The notes: generated by a model not told the origin, from the sequence alone. A DNA stretch of 56,165 nucleotides from Fuscovulum blasticum DSM 2131 (GCF_003034965.1 NZ_PZKE01000017.1:1-56165), one strand, 5' to 3'; counted from the first letter of the stretch, positions 29,380 to 39,115 are shown. Program-made: numbers and translations.

Positions 29380-29733
29380 TCAGACTCCGGCGCTGAAGAT
29401 CGGGGTGAAGCCGCCATAGATCATCCGGCGGCCGTCGAAGGGCATTTCCACCTGCTCATGGGCAGGGTCTTCCATCATCTTCTTGTAGGCCGCATCGCGG
29501 GTGGCCTTGTCGGGCCAGGTCAGCATGGCAAAGACCACGGTTTCCTCGGGCGTCGCGGCGACCGCGCGGAAGAAGTCGGTCTGCTTGCCGGGCGGCACAT
29601 CGTCGCCCCAGCCCACGACCAGACTCAGCGCCCCCATTGCCTTGAACTGGGGCCAGAACTCCTCCTCATGCTGGCGATAAACCTCGCGGTTCGCCGTCGG
29701 AACCGGAATCACGAAACCATCCAGATAGGCCAT
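29380..29733 (-). CDS. DUF1428 (YbaA-like) protein
   Basis: A 117-residue dimeric alpha-beta barrel-type protein (MAYLDGFVIPVPTANREVYR; MPFDGRRMIYGGFTPIF). Function unknown. First gene of the DUF1428-VOC-GST operon; a GGAGGG sequence six bases ahead supports ATG 29733 over the GTG one codon upstream. Its promoter overlaps that of the divergent HxlR regulator, which is the likely controller. Confidence 0.86.
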   Translation of the reverse strand: MAYLDGFVIPVPTANREVYRQHEEEFWPQFKAMGALSLVVGWGDDVPPGKQTDFFRAVAATPEETVVFAMLTWPDKATRDAAYKKMMEDPAHEQVEMPFDGRRMIYGGFTPIFSAGV

Positions 29734-29751
29734 CACACCCTCCCTTCACTC

Positions 29752-29806
29752 TTGTATCGCGCAGGGTGGCGGCTATAGTTATAAAAAGCAACTGAAAGTT
29801 ATGTAA
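29752..29806. promoter_or_regulatory. Overlapping divergent promoters and HxlR-type operator
   Basis: On the minus strand, TTACAT (29806-29801) and TATAAC (29783-29778) are 17 bases apart and would drive DUF1428. On the plus strand, TTGTAT (29752-29757) and TATAGT (29774-29779), 16 apart, would drive the regulator. The inverted repeat AGTT-N9-AACT at 29777-29793 covers both -10 elements, so one bound regulator dimer could block both promoters. Confidence 0.6.
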
Positions 29807-29807
29807 T

Positions 29808-30461
29808 ATGACCAGGCCGAACCGGCGGTCCTATGACGAAGGCTGCATCGCCGCCCATGCGCTGGATCTGATCGGCGACCGCTGGGCGCTGCTGGTGGTG
29901 CGCGAACTGATGCTGGGTCCGCGCCGCTTCGGGGCGCTGCGGGCGGGCCTGCCGGGCATCAGCGCCAATGTGCTGACCCAGCGGCTGGAACAACTGGCCG
30001 CTGCGGGCATCCTGCGCCGCGAGGATCTGCCCGATCCCGAAAAGATCACGCTTTACCGCCTGACGGCGGCCGGGCAGGGGCTCTGGCCGGTGATCCGCGC
30101 CCTGTGCCGCTGGGGGGCGGGGATGCCGGGCCATGATCCGCGCCTGTTCATCAGCCCCACGGCGCTGATGTTGTCGATGCGCGCGATGTGCGCGCCGGTG
30201 CGGACCGCCACGCACAAGGCGGTGTTCCGTCTGGCCGAGGACAGCTTCACCATGGACATCGCCTCCGGGGCCTGCCGCGTGGCGCGGGGCGACGATCCGG
30301 CGGCGCCCCTGCGCTTTGAAGGCGGCACCAACGCCATGGCGCGCGCGATCTACGGCCCCGAACCGCTGGCGGTCACGGCGGCCGGCGTCATCGGCTTTTC
30401 CGGGGATCCGGCCGAAGGGCAGGCCTTCGTCAACCTGTTCGCGCTGCGCCCCGCCGGGTGA
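29808..30461 (+). CDS. HxlR-family transcriptional regulator with C-terminal extension
   Basis: 217 residues. Residues 8-100 form an HxlR/MarR-like winged helix (CIAAHALDLIGDRWALLVVRE; ISANVLTQRLEQL), a family often sensing aldehydes or other electrophiles through cysteine. Cys13 occupies the N-terminal position seen in redox-sensing members. The remaining 110 residues form a separate domain, possibly ligand-binding. Divergent from the DUF1428-VOC-GST operon with overlapping promoters, so it probably regulates that operon and itself. Confidence 0.86.
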   Translation: MTRPNRRSYDEGCIAAHALDLIGDRWALLVVRELMLGPRRFGALRAGLPGISANVLTQRLEQLAAAGILRREDLPDPEKITLYRLTAAGQGLWPVIRALCRWGAGMPGHDPRLFISPTALMLSMRAMCAPVRTATHKAVFRLAEDSFTMDIASGACRVARGDDPAAPLRFEGGTNAMARAIYGPEPLAVTAAGVIGFSGDPAEGQAFVNLFALRPAG

Positions 30462-30464
30462 TCG

Positions 30465-30896
30465 TCACACCGCCCGGTCGATCTTGGTCGACAGGTGGAT
30501 CAGGCTTTCCGAGGATTTCACCCCGGTCATGGCGCCGATCTGGTCCAGCACCTGATCCAGCACCTGCGTATTGGGGCAGGCGATCTGCAACAGAAAGTCG
30601 AATCGCCCCGAGGTGGTGAAGACGCGCTCCACCTCGTGAATCGCCTTCAGCCGGGTCAGAATCGCGCCTTGCGCCCGCGGCTCGATCGTCAGCAGAACCG
30701 AGGTGCGCAGCCGCCCCTCGCGCGCGGTTTCGCCCAGTTTCAGCGTATAGCCGACGATCACACCGTTGGTTTCAAGCCGTTCCAGCCGGGCCTGGATCGT
30801 GCTGCGCGCGACTTTCAGCCGCCGCGCCAGCGTGGCCACCGACATGCGGGCGTCGGCGCCCAGCAGGCCGATGATGTTGCGATCCAGTTCATCCAT
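30465..30896 (-). CDS. Lrp/AsnC-family transcriptional regulator
   Basis: 143 residues: an N-terminal helix-turn-helix (MDELDRNIIGLLGADARMSVATLARRL) and a C-terminal RAM domain that binds amino acids and builds octamers. It is divergent from the decarboxylase gene at 31113 with a perfect palindrome between the two, so an amino acid such as ornithine, arginine or lysine is the likely effector (inference). It nearly touches the HxlR gene's stop, four bases away. Confidence 0.9.
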   Translation of the reverse strand: MDELDRNIIGLLGADARMSVATLARRLKVARSTIQARLERLETNGVIVGYTLKLGETAREGRLRTSVLLTIEPRAQGAILTRLKAIHEVERVFTTSGRFDFLLQIACPNTQVLDQVLDQIGAMTGVKSSESLIHLSTKIDRAV

Positions 30897-30914
30897 GCAA
30901 TCTGCTTTCCGATT

Positions 30915-30949
30915 TCGTCATTCTGACGATGTTTCAAGGCAAATATATA
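30915..30949. promoter_or_regulatory. Palindromic operator and candidate promoter
   Basis: TCGTCA-TTC-TGACGA is a perfect 15-base palindrome at 30915-30929, 19 bases ahead of the Lrp-type gene. TATATA at 30944-30949 is a candidate -10 for the decarboxylase, with TTCTGA (30921-30926) at 17-base spacing inside the palindrome; the -35 is weak, as expected for an activated promoter. Confidence 0.55.
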
Positions 30950-30955
30950 GTTTCT

Positions 30956-31112
30956 TCCGGTGAAGATGTCACCCATATCGCGCATCCTCACTGCAGGAAA
31001 AGGGCGGCTCATACGCACCTGGCCTGGTTCAAGGAAACCACGCTGGTGCCCGCACCCCCAGACTGCACGGGGCAAAGGGCGATGCGTCTTCATTGGCAGA
31101 AAGGATACGCCG
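30956..31112 (+). promoter_or_regulatory. Long 5' leader of the decarboxylase; candidate speF-type RNA element
   Basis: If transcription starts about seven bases after TATATA, the leader is about 157 bases. It contains hairpins GGTGA/TCACC at 30959-30973 and GGTG/CACC at 31045-31056. A conserved speF RNA motif is known upstream of ornithine decarboxylase genes in Alphaproteobacteria, so this leader is a good candidate, but I could not match its consensus from memory. The frame is also open without a stop from 30960 into the gene. Confidence 0.4.
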
Positions 31113-32258
31113 ATGGGACTGTCCAAAACGATCTGGACCAATCCGACCGAATACCTCCGCACCGAAGCACCGGAGAACCCGGTGCTGTTCTTCGCGCCCA
31201 CCGTGGTGCAGGCGAACGCCCGCCGCTTCATCGACGGCTTTCCCGGCATGGTGACCTATGCGGTCAAGTCGAACCCGGGCGAAGAGATGATCGAGAACCT
31301 CGCCGCGGCGGGTGTGCGCGGCTATGACTGCGCCAGCGCCTTCGAGATCGACCTGATCCGCCGCCTCGCGCCCGATGCGGCCATCCATTACAACAACCCC
31401 GTCCGCTCGCGCGCCGAAATCGCCCATGCGGTCGCGCGCGGCGTCAAGTCCTACAGCGTGGACTCCCGCACCGAACTGACCAAGCTGATCGAACTGGTCC
31501 CCGCCGAGGGCACCGAGATCAGCGTGCGTTTCAAGCTGCCGGTCGCCGGTGCGGCCTACAACTTCGGCGCCAAGTTCGGCGCAACCGAGGAACTGGCGGC
31601 CGAGCTGCTCAAGGTTGTCGCGGCGGCGGGCTTCGTGCCCTCGCTGACCTTCCACCCCGGCACCCAATGCACCGACCCGCACGCCTGGGAATCCTACATC
31701 CGCGAAGCCGCCCGCATCGCGGCCGATGCCGGCGTGACCATTGCCCGGCTGAACGTCGGCGGCGGCTTCCCCAGCCACCGTATGCAGGCCGTCCTGCCCG
31801 ATCTTGAGGCGATTTTCGCCCTGATCGACCGCGTGGCGACCGAAGCCTTCGGCGAGAACCGCCCGCTTCTGGTCTGCGAACCGGGCCGGGCGCTGTGCGG
31901 CGATGCCTTCACGCTGGCCGCACGGGTCAAGGCGGTGCGCGATGGCGACCATGTGTTCCTGAACGATGGCGTCTATGGCACGCTGACCGAACTGCCGCTG
32001 ATCGGCGTGATCGACCGTATCCAGGTGGTCGATGCCGAAGGCACGCCGCGCAAGGGCAAGCTGAAGCCGCGCATCGTCTTCGGCCCCACCTGCGATTCGG
32101 TTGACCGCCTGCCGGGCGAAATCGCGCTGCCCGCCGGTCTGGCCGAGGGCGATTATCTGATCTGGCACGGCATGGGGTCTTACTCGGTGGTGACCAACAG
32201 CCGCTTCAACGGCTTTGGCGATCTGCAGATGGCCACGGTCCTCAGCCTCAAGGTCTGA
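31113..32258 (+). CDS. Ornithine/lysine-type PLP decarboxylase (fold type III)
   Basis: 381 residues of the alanine-racemase-fold decarboxylase family. The PLP lysine is Lys52 in YAVKSNPGEE; glycine-rich GGGFPS and CEPGRALCGDAF bind the phosphate; Cys327 in FGPTCDSVD is the catalytic cysteine donated across the dimer. The length and FGPTCDS motif fit ornithine decarboxylase, the first step to putrescine; lysine or dual specificity is possible. GGAT and ATG 31113 fit the family start. A leader RNA and a divergent Lrp-type regulator suggest control by polyamines or amino acids. Confidence 0.87.
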   Translation: MGLSKTIWTNPTEYLRTEAPENPVLFFAPTVVQANARRFIDGFPGMVTYAVKSNPGEEMIENLAAAGVRGYDCASAFEIDLIRRLAPDAAIHYNNPVRSRAEIAHAVARGVKSYSVDSRTELTKLIELVPAEGTEISVRFKLPVAGAAYNFGAKFGATEELAAELLKVVAAAGFVPSLTFHPGTQCTDPHAWESYIREAARIAADAGVTIARLNVGGGFPSHRMQAVLPDLEAIFALIDRVATEAFGENRPLLVCEPGRALCGDAFTLAARVKAVRDGDHVFLNDGVYGTLTELPLIGVIDRIQVVDAEGTPRKGKLKPRIVFGPTCDSVDRLPGEIALPAGLAEGDYLIWHGMGSYSVVTNSRFNGFGDLQMATVLSLKV

Positions 32259-32276
32259 TCCGCCCCGCCTTCTGGA

Positions 32277-32314
32277 AAGCCCCCGCCCGGACATCCCGGC
32301 GCGGGGGCTTTTCC
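32277..32314 (+). terminator. Terminator after the decarboxylase gene
   Basis: AAAGCCCC (32277-32284) pairs with GGGGCTTT (32304-32311); an inner CCCGG/CCGGG adds to the stem, and TTCC follows. It starts 19 bases after the stop codon. Confidence 0.75.
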
Positions 32315-32331
32315 TTTGCGCGGCGCGCCGG

Positions 32332-32382
32332 CCCTTTCATCTGTCCTGAAATATCCCGGGGGTGCGGGGGCAGCGCCCCCGC
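32332..32382 (+). repeat. Dispersed intergenic repeat, copy B
   Basis: Identical to copy A (17646) at 39 of the first 40 bases, followed by the hairpin GCGGGGGC-AGC-GCCCCCGC. Again it lies just after a terminator at a gene end. Confidence 0.8.
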
Positions 32383-32391
32383 GGCCGGCGG

Positions 32392-33123
32392 TCAGCCCAA
32401 AAGCCAGGCCGCGCCCAGCACCAGCCCGATCAGCACCGGCTGGTGAATCAGATAGATCGCCAGCGAATGCTGTCCCGGCCAGGCCAGCCGGCGCAGAAGC
32501 GGCGTCGCGGGCAGGGCCAGATGCGGCCAGAGGCCAAGGAAGCTGAAGATCTTGCCCAGTGCGATCCCGCCCAGAAAGGGCGCGAACCAGGGGAAGAACG
32601 GCTCATAATCCGCGGTGATCGGCACCCGCCCCGACAGGCCGGTCCAGATCAGCCAGCCGTCAAAGGCAGGATGCGCCCAGACATAGGGCAGGGCGAAAAC
32701 CCCGGCCGCCACCGCCAGCACCCCCACGGCGGGCAGGCGCAGGAACAACAGCCCCACCAGCGACGACACGGCGATGGAATGAAGGATGCCGTAGAAGATG
32801 GTCAGGCGCGGCTCTCCCAGCGCCGAGAAGGTGGCCCAGGTGACCAGCGTCACCAGCCCCGCCGTGCCGCCGATCTTGACCAGCCGCCGCCAGAAGGCGG
32901 GCCAGCGGATGCCCTGTCCATGCGCCATCCACAGCGACAGCCCGGCCAGGAAAATGAACGATCCGGCCACGATCCGGGCATGGTACCAGAACCAGCCGGT
33001 CACGGCGGTGCCGGGGGCCACCAGGCCGAACAGCTCCAGGTCATAGGTGAAGTGAAACGCCACCATGCCGGCCAGCGCCGCCGTGCGGGCAAGGTCAATG
33101 ACCAGATACCGTTCCTTCGTCAC
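32392..33123 (-). CDS. DUF1624 (heparan-alpha-glucosaminide acetyltransferase-like) membrane protein
   Basis: A polytopic inner-membrane protein of about 243 residues with at least six hydrophobic segments. The N-terminal YLVIDLARTAALAGMVAFHF and the C-terminal GQHSLAIYLIHQPVLIG are typical of bacterial DUF1624, distantly related to membrane acyltransferases. Substrate unknown. GTG 33123 with GGGG ahead is preferred; a TTG at 33138 is possible. Confidence 0.82.
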   Translation of the reverse strand: MTKERYLVIDLARTAALAGMVAFHFTYDLELFGLVAPGTAVTGWFWYHARIVAGSFIFLAGLSLWMAHGQGIRWPAFWRRLVKIGGTAGLVTLVTWATFSALGEPRLTIFYGILHSIAVSSLVGLLFLRLPAVGVLAVAAGVFALPYVWAHPAFDGWLIWTGLSGRVPITADYEPFFPWFAPFLGGIALGKIFSFLGLWPHLALPATPLLRRLAWPGQHSLAIYLIHQPVLIGLVLGAAWLLG

Positions 33124-33185
33124 CCGTGCCCCCCGCAATACTTGCCGCGCATCCTGCCCCGTGCCCGGCCGGACCGGAAGGGGGC

Positions 33186-33217
33186 AAAGCAGAAAGGGCG
33201 GCCCCGCGGACCGCCCC
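33186..33217 (-). terminator. Terminator of the gltA transcript
   Basis: On the minus strand GGGCGG (33216-33211) and CCGCCC (33201-33196) form a hairpin with a nine-base loop, followed by TTTCTGCTTT. It lies about 35 bases after the gltA stop. Confidence 0.7.
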
Positions 33218-33249
33218 TCCCATTCGCTCCGGTTCCCTTCGCGCCCGCC

Positions 33250-34539
33250 TCAGCGGTGGCGAACGTCGACATAGTCGCGGTGTTTCGGCCCGATATAGAG
33301 CTGCCGCGGCCTGCCGATCTTCTGGTTCTTGTCGGCGATCATTTCTCGCCACTGCGAAATCCAGCCGATCGTGCGCGAAATCGCGAAGATCGGGGTGAAC
33401 ATCGAGGTGGGGAAGCCCATCGCCTCAAGGATGATCCCCGAGTAGAAATCGACGTTGGGGTAAAGTTTCTTCGAGATGAAGTATTCGTCCGAAAGCGCGA
33501 TCCGCTCCAGCTCCTTGGCCACCTGAAGCAGCGGGTTGTTGTGAACCCCCAGCAGCTCCAGCACCTCGTCGGCCGATTCCTTCATCACCTTGGCGCGCGG
33601 GTCGAAGTTCTTGTAGACCCGGTGGCCAAAGCCCATCAGGCGGAAGCCCGAATTCTTGTCCTTGGCCTTGGCAATGAATTCCGGGATACGGTCAACCGTC
33701 CCGATTTCCTTCAGCATTTCCAGGCAGGCCTGGTTGGCGCCGCCATGCGCCGGGCCCCACAGGCAGGCAATGCCCGCCGCGATGCAGGCAAACGGGTTGG
33801 CGCCCGAAGACCCGGCCAGACGCACGGTCGAGGTCGAGGCGTTCTGTTCGTGGTCCGCATGAAGCATCATGATGCGGTCCATCGCCTTTTCCAGCACCGG
33901 CGAGACCACATAGTCCTCGGCCGGGATGGCGAAGCACATGTTCAGGAAGTTGCCGGCATAGGAAAGCGAGTTCTTCGGATAGACGAAGGGCTGGCCGACC
34001 GAATATTTGTAGGCCATGGCGGCGATGGTCGGCAGCTTGGCGATCATGCGGATCGCGGCAACCTCGCGCTGCCAGGGATCGTTGATGTCAAGGCTGTCAT
34101 GGTAGAAGGCCGACATCGCGCCCACCACGCCCACCATGGTGGCCATCGGGTGGCTGTCGCGGCGGAACCCGCGGAAGAAATAGTGCATCTGTTCATGCAC
34201 CATCGTGTGCCGCGTCACCCGGCTGGTGAAATCGGCCAGTTGGCTGGCGGTCGGCAGCTCTCCGTAAAGCAGCAGGTAGCAGGTTTCGAGATGGGTCGAT
34301 TTATCGGCAAGCTGTTCGATCGGATAGCCGCGATAAAGAAGTTCGCCCTTGTCGCCGTCGATATAGGTGATCGTGCTTTCGCAAGCGGCGGTCGAGGTGA
34401 AGCCGGGGTCATAGGTGAAGATGTCGGCGTCACTGTAGAGCTTGCGAATATCGACGACATCGGGGCCAAGGGTGGGGTGCAGGACCGGAAGGTCGAATTC
34501 CTTGCCGTCCAGCGTCAGCGTCGCTTTTCTGTCTGCCAT
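33250..34539 (-). CDS. gltA: Citrate synthase
   Basis: 429-residue type II citrate synthase that condenses oxaloacetate with acetyl-CoA at the start of the TCA cycle. Catalytic histidines lie in [11 protein letters not shown] and [13 protein letters not shown], with the catalytic aspartate expected further on near NVDFYSG. The N-terminal [15 protein letters not shown] is typical of proteobacterial hexameric enzymes. ATG 34539 is standard; an extension to 34575 is open but unlikely. It follows gltX on the same strand after 109 bases. Confidence 0.97.
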   Translation of the reverse strand: MADRKATLTLDGKEFDLPVLHPTLGPDVVDIRKLYSDADIFTYDPGFTSTAACESTITYIDGDKGELLYRGYPIEQLADKSTHLETCYLLLYGELPTASQLADFTSRVTRHTMVHEQMHYFFRGFRRDSHPMATMVGVVGAMSAFYHDSLDINDPWQREVAAIRMIAKLPTIAAMAYKYSVGQPFVYPKNSLSYAGNFLNMCFAIPAEDYVVSPVLEKAMDRIMMLHADHEQNASTSTVRLAGSSGANPFACIAAGIACLWGPAHGGANQACLEMLKEIGTVDRIPEFIAKAKDKNSGFRLMGFGHRVYKNFDPRAKVMKESADEVLELLGVHNNPLLQVAKELERIALSDEYFISKKLYPNVDFYSGIILEAMGFPTSMFTPIFAISRTIGWISQWREMIADKNQKIGRPRQLYIGPKHRDYVDVRHR

Positions 34540-34648
34540 TCGTCTCACGTCCCCCGTGTCGGGCCCGGCCGCCAAAGGGGCGGCGGGCCGGTTGTCCTGT
34601 CACGCCCCGCAGCGGGGCGCAGAGCCAAGGCCGGGGACGGGGGCAGCC

Positions 34649-36070
34649 TCAGGCTGCGGCGTCCGAAAGCCTTGCGATCGTCTCGTCCCGACCGATGGCA
34701 AGCATCATGTCGAAGACCGAAGGCGTCACGCTGCGGCCTGCCAGGGCGGCCCGAAGCGGGGCCGCCAGCTTGCCGAATCCGATGCCGTTTTCGGCGGCGA
34801 TCTCGTTCAGGATGGTCTCGAGCGTGTCTTTCGTCCAGCTAGCATTTTGCAAGCGCGGCGTCAATGATTTCAGTATACCACGGGATACCGTATCCAGCGA
34901 AGCCGCCGCCTTCTCATCCGGCACGATGGGCCGTTCGGCCAGTGCAAACTGCGCCTTTTCAAGCAGTTCCGGGAAGGTCTTCGCACGTTCCTTCAGCGCC
35001 GCCATCGCCGGCACAAGCCGTGTACGCTGCTGCACCGTCAGCCCGGGCTGGCCCGCGGCGGCCAGATAGCCCTCAAGTTCATGCAGCAGTGCGGCATCCT
35101 CGGTCATCGCGATGTGATGGCCGCAGGTGTTTTCCAGCTTCTTGAAATCCAGCCGCGCCGGCGCGCGACCGATTCCCTCCAGCGTGAAGACCCGCATCGC
35201 CTCTTCGCTGGTGAAGATTTCCATGTCACCATGCGCCCAGCCCAGCCGGGTCAGGTAGTTGCGCATCCCGCTCGCCGGGTAGCCCATGGCCTGGTACTCC
35301 TCCAGCCCGGTCGCCCCATGCCGCTTTGACAGCTTCTTGCCGTCGGGTCCGTGGATCAGCGGGATGTGCGCCCAGACCGGCACGGTCCAGCCCATCGCAT
35401 CATAGACCATCTGCTGGCGGGCGGCGTTGTTCAGGTGGTCGTCGCCCCGGATCACATGGGTCACGCCCATGTCATGGTCGTCCACCACCACGGCCAGCAT
35501 GTAGGTGGGCGTGCCGTCGCTGCGCAGGACGATCATGTCATCCAGCGTTTCGTTCTTGATGACCACGCGGCCCTGCACCTGATCGTCGATCACCGTCTCG
35601 CCCGTGCGCGGCGCCTTCATGCGGATCACATAGGGCGCGTCGGGGTGGCTGGACGGGTCGGCATCACGCCAGGGCGACAGGAACACCGGATAGCTGACAC
35701 CGCGCGCCTTTTCCGCCTCGCGGAAGGCCTCGATCTCGGCGGCGGTGGAAAAGCACTTGTAGGCGGTGCCCCGCGCCAGCATCTCATGCGCCACCTCGGC
35801 ATGGCGATCCTTGCGCTCGAACTGGCTGACGACATCGCCGTCCCAGTCCAGCCCCAGCCAGGTCAGCCCCTTGAGGATGGCCTCGGTCGCTGCCGGGGTT
35901 GATCGTTCCCGGTCGGTATCCTCGATCCGCAGCAGGAACTTGCCGCCCCGGCCGCGCGCGAACAGCCAGTTGAACAGCGCCGTCCGGGCACCGCCGATGT
36001 GCAGATAGCCGGTGGGCGAGGGCGCGAAGCGGGTGACCACATCGGAGCGGGCCTCAGAGCGCATGGGCAT
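34649..36070 (-). CDS. gltX: Glutamyl-tRNA synthetase
   Basis: 473-residue class I synthetase with the HIGH motif in [16 protein letters not shown] and the KMSKS-type motif in [11 protein letters not shown]. It charges tRNA(Glu), and probably tRNA(Gln) as well, since GatB is present. Alphaproteobacteria often carry two gltX copies, so specificity is not certain. Two ATG codons, 36070 and 36064, are equally placed. Divergent from comEC with 99 bases between. Confidence 0.94.
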   Translation of the reverse strand: MPMRSEARSDVVTRFAPSPTGYLHIGGARTALFNWLFARGRGGKFLLRIEDTDRERSTPAATEAILKGLTWLGLDWDGDVVSQFERKDRHAEVAHEMLARGTAYKCFSTAAEIEAFREAEKARGVSYPVFLSPWRDADPSSHPDAPYVIRMKAPRTGETVIDDQVQGRVVIKNETLDDMIVLRSDGTPTYMLAVVVDDHDMGVTHVIRGDDHLNNAARQQMVYDAMGWTVPVWAHIPLIHGPDGKKLSKRHGATGLEEYQAMGYPASGMRNYLTRLGWAHGDMEIFTSEEAMRVFTLEGIGRAPARLDFKKLENTCGHHIAMTEDAALLHELEGYLAAAGQPGLTVQQRTRLVPAMAALKERAKTFPELLEKAQFALAERPIVPDEKAAASLDTVSRGILKSLTPRLQNASWTKDTLETILNEIAAENGIGFGKLAAPLRAALAGRSVTPSVFDMMLAIGRDETIARLSDAAA

Positions 36071-36169
36071 TCTTGCATTAACCTTTCGGAAACCAGGATC
36101 TGGGATGACGGGAAGGGCCGGTCAGCCGGCGTTGCGGGCATTTAGACGGCAAGGACGGGGAAGGGCAAG

Positions 36170-38299
36170 GTGGCGGGGGCGTGGCCCGACCAATGGCTGC
36201 TGGCGCCGCTGCGCGCGCTGGTCGAGGCGCGGGGGCATCTGTTCCCCCTGGCCGCGGTGCTGATCGGCTGCGGCGTGGGCCTGTGGTTCGTCTGGCCGTC
36301 CGAACCGGGCCGGGCGCTGTATCTGGGCGCGGGCGGGCTGGCGCTGGCCGCCGCCCTGGCGCAGCGTTGGGCGCCCGATCTGCTGCGCCCGCCTGCGGCG
36401 GCGCTGCTGGCACTGATGCTGGGCTTTCTGGCCGCCGGGCTGCGCGCCCATCTGGTGCAGGCGCCGATGCTGACCTTCCGCTACTATGGCCCGGTCGAAG
36501 GCCGCATTGTCGAGATTGACCGTTCCGCCTCGGATGCGCCGCGCATCACGCTGGATCATGTGGTGCTGGAAGACCTGCCGCCCGACCGCACGCCGCAGCG
36601 GGTGCGGCTCTCGTTGCAGGGCGACCAGCCCTTCCTGACCCCGGCGCCCGGCCAGACCGTGATGGTCACCGCCAGCCTGGCCGCCCCCGATGGCGCGGTC
36701 GAACCGGGGGGCTTCGACTTTCGCCGCATGGCCTATTTCGCCGGGCTGGGCGGCGTCGGCTATACCGCCAAGCCGCTGGTGCTGCTGGAGGATCCGGGCC
36801 CGGCCGACGAACGCATCGGCCGGCTGCGCAGCTATCTGTCGGGGGCCATGCAGGCCGCCATTCCGGGCGATGCCGGCGCCTTTGCCGCGGGCGCCATGAC
36901 GGGCGACCGTTCGGGCATCAGCCATGATACCGTGGTGGCGCTGCGCGACAGTTCGCTGGCGCATCTTCTGGCCATCTCGGGCATGAACCTGGCCTTTCTG
37001 GTGGGCTTCGTCTTCGCGCTGCTGCGCACGGCACTGGCGCTGGTGCCCGCGCTGGCGGTACGGGCGAACGGCAAGAAGGTGGCGGCGGTGATCTCTTTCG
37101 CGGTGGCGGGGTTCTATCTGCTGCTGTCGGGATCGAATGTCGCGACCGAACGCGCCTTCGTCATGGTGGCGGTGATGCTGGGGGCGGTGCTGCTGGACCG
37201 CCGCGCCATCACCCTGCGATCGGGCGCGGTGGCGGCAACGGTCCTGCTGCTGCTGCGTCCCGAAAGCCTGCTGGAGCCGGGGTTCCAGATGTCCTTCGCC
37301 GCAACGCTGGGGCTGATCTGGGGCTTTTCTGTGCTGGATCACAAGGTCATGCTGGGCGACTGGCCGCGCTGGACGGTGCCGGTCTTCACCCTTGTCGCCA
37401 GTTCCGCCATCGGCGGCATCGCCACCGCGCCCTATGCGGCGGCGCATTTCAACCGCTTCACCGATTACGGCTTTGTCGCCAACCTGCTGACCGTTCCGGT
37501 CATGGGCGCGGTGGTCATGCCGATGGGCGCTCTGGCGGCCCTGCTGGCGCCGCTGGGGCTGGCCGGGGGGCCGCTGTGGCTGATGGGACTGGGCTGCGAC
37601 TGGATTCTTTACGTTGCGCATCGGGTGGCCGCCATCGACGGCGCGGTGACGGCGATCCCCGCGCCGGGGGGCGTGGTGCTGCCGCTCCTGTCGCTCGGGG
37701 CGCTCTGGGGTATCCTCTGGCCGGGCCGGGCGCGTTGGGCCGGACTGGCGGCGGTCGTGCTGGCCCTGCTGCTCTGGCCGCTGGCGGAACGGCCCGGCCT
37801 GCTGATCTCGGGCGACGGGCGGCTGGTCGGGCTGATGGGGCCACAGGGGCGGGCGCTGTCGGCCGCCGGGGGCGGCGGCTTTGCCGCGAAGAACTGGCTG
37901 GAAAACGACGGCGATCTTGCCTTGCAGCCCGAAGCGGCGGCGCGGCCGGGGTTCACCGGGCCGAAGGAAGCGCGGCGCTTCGCCTTTGCCGGCCTGCGCG
38001 GCGTTGTGCTGACCGGCAAGACCGGCGCGGCCCTGCTGGGCGACGCCTGCGCCTCGGCCGATCTGGTGATCCTGGCGGCGCGGGCCGAAGCCGCCCCCGA
38101 AGGCTGCCACCTGATCGACCAGACCATCCTGCGCGACACCGGCCCGCTGGCCCTGTCCCAGGGCGCGGACGGCACCATCACCTTGCGCGCGGGCCGTTCG
38201 GGCGGCCGGATCTGGAGCGGCCCTGTGCTGGACAACAGCCGTCTGGCCGGCCTGCTGCCCGATCTGCCCCCGCAGGCAGCGCCCGGCCCGGATCAGTAG
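36170..38299 (+). CDS. comEC: ComEC/Rec2-family DNA-uptake channel protein
   Basis: 709 residues. An N-terminal membrane region and a DUF4131-like segment are followed by the competence domain with many membrane spans, including the signature [16 protein letters not shown], and a C-terminal region. ComEC moves single-stranded DNA across the inner membrane in natural transformation. The C-terminal metallo-beta-lactamase-like nuclease seen in Gram-positive ComEC is not apparent, as is common in Alphaproteobacteria. A GTG start at 36170 follows GGGGAAGGG. It overlaps lexA tail to tail by seven bases. Confidence 0.9.
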   Translation: MAGAWPDQWLLAPLRALVEARGHLFPLAAVLIGCGVGLWFVWPSEPGRALYLGAGGLALAAALAQRWAPDLLRPPAAALLALMLGFLAAGLRAHLVQAPMLTFRYYGPVEGRIVEIDRSASDAPRITLDHVVLEDLPPDRTPQRVRLSLQGDQPFLTPAPGQTVMVTASLAAPDGAVEPGGFDFRRMAYFAGLGGVGYTAKPLVLLEDPGPADERIGRLRSYLSGAMQAAIPGDAGAFAAGAMTGDRSGISHDTVVALRDSSLAHLLAISGMNLAFLVGFVFALLRTALALVPALAVRANGKKVAAVISFAVAGFYLLLSGSNVATERAFVMVAVMLGAVLLDRRAITLRSGAVAATVLLLLRPESLLEPGFQMSFAATLGLIWGFSVLDHKVMLGDWPRWTVPVFTLVASSAIGGIATAPYAAAHFNRFTDYGFVANLLTVPVMGAVVMPMGALAALLAPLGLAGGPLWLMGLGCDWILYVAHRVAAIDGAVTAIPAPGGVVLPLLSLGALWGILWPGRARWAGLAAVVLALLLWPLAERPGLLISGDGRLVGLMGPQGRALSAAGGGGFAAKNWLENDGDLALQPEAAARPGFTGPKEARRFAFAGLRGVVLTGKTGAALLGDACASADLVILAARAEAAPEGCHLIDQTILRDTGPLALSQGADGTITLRAGRSGGRIWSGPVLDNSRLAGLLPDLPPQAAPGPDQ

Positions 38300-38979
38300 T
38301 TGCGGATCAGCCCGACCAGCCGGCCCTGCACCTTGACCAGATGGTCGGGGAAGACACGGGTTTCATAGGCGGGGTTCGCCGCCTCCAGCGCGATCATGTT
38401 GCCGCGCCGGCGAAAGCGTTTCAGCGTGGCCTCGTGATCCTCGACCAGCGCCACGACAATATCGCCGTTCTCGGCGGTGGTCTGTTCGCGGATCACCACG
38501 ATGTCGCCATCGTTGATCCCCGCCTCGATCATCGAGTCGCCCTTGACCTCAAGCGCGTAATGGTTGCCGCGGCCCGCCAGCATCGAGCCGGGCACCGCAA
38601 CATGGTGGCTGACCTCGCTGATCGCCTCGATCGGCACACCGGCGGCGATGCGGCCCATGACCGGCAGTTCCATCGCATGGATCGCCTCGACCGGCACGGC
38701 ATTGCGCGGCGGATCGCTGCGGTCGCCCTTGATGACGCGCGGGCTGAAGCCGGGCCGTTCCATCGCATCGGGCAGCTTGATGATTTCCAGCGCGCGGGCG
38801 CGATGGGCCAGCCGCCGGATGAAGCCGCGTTCTTCCAGCGCGGTGATCAGCCGGTGGATGCCGGATTTCGACCGCAGATCCAGCGCCTCTTTCATCTCGT
38901 CAAAGGAAGGCGGCACGCCGTCGCTGTCCATCCGGTCCTTGATGAAATTCAGAAGTTCAAGCTGCTTGCGCGTGAGCAT
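38293..38979 (-). CDS. lexA: SOS repressor LexA
   Basis: 228-residue SOS repressor. The winged helix-turn-helix is residues 1-65; the self-cleavage site is Ala113-Gly114 (RIAAGVP), and the S24 dyad is Ser149 (KGDSMIEAG) and Lys187 (TLKRF). ATG 38979 opens [13 protein letters not shown], the standard start; the frame runs open to 39105 but contains the promoter. Self-regulated through the SOS box at 39052. Its stop overlaps that of comEC. Confidence 0.97.
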   Translation of the reverse strand: MLTRKQLELLNFIKDRMDSDGVPPSFDEMKEALDLRSKSGIHRLITALEERGFIRRLAHRARALEIIKLPDAMERPGFSPRVIKGDRSDPPRNAVPVEAIHAMELPVMGRIAAGVPIEAISEVSHHVAVPGSMLAGRGNHYALEVKGDSMIEAGINDGDIVVIREQTTAENGDIVVALVEDHEATLKRFRRRGNMIALEAANPAYETRVFPDHLVKVQGRLVGLIRNY

Positions 38980-39051
38980 CGGTTCCCCCGGTCGGGCATG
39001 GGTTTTGGGCGGGTGTTTTGGGCGGGTATTTGGGGCAGGCGTTGACGCAAT

Positions 39052-39080
39052 GTTCTGCCCGTGTTCCCGGTTTGTGTCAA
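39052..39080 (-). promoter_or_regulatory. lexA promoter with SOS box
   Basis: GTTC-TGCCCGT-GTTC at 39052-39066 is a perfect match to the GTTC-N7-GTTC LexA box of Rhodobacter-type bacteria. On the minus strand a consensus TTGACA (39080-39075) stands 17 bases from CAGAAC (39057-39052), so the box covers the -10 and spacer and would block transcription. Confidence 0.88.
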
Positions 39081-39115
39081 GCAATTTGCGAATCACCGGC
39101 CGCAAACGCCGCCGC

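Noticed and set aside
30960-31112. A 51-codon leader peptide fused in frame to the decarboxylase
   Set aside because: The sequence is basic and proline/arginine-rich without likeness to the family, has no ribosome site, and covers the probable leader RNA.
34603-34617. GCCCCGC/GCGGGGC hairpin between gltX and gltA as a terminator
   Set aside because: No T tract follows on either strand and such GC palindromes are frequent here.
36170-38299. ComEC as a truncated gene lacking its nuclease domain
   Set aside because: Alphaproteobacterial ComEC proteins of about 700 residues commonly lack a recognisable metallo-beta-lactamase part, and the stop overlaps lexA cleanly.
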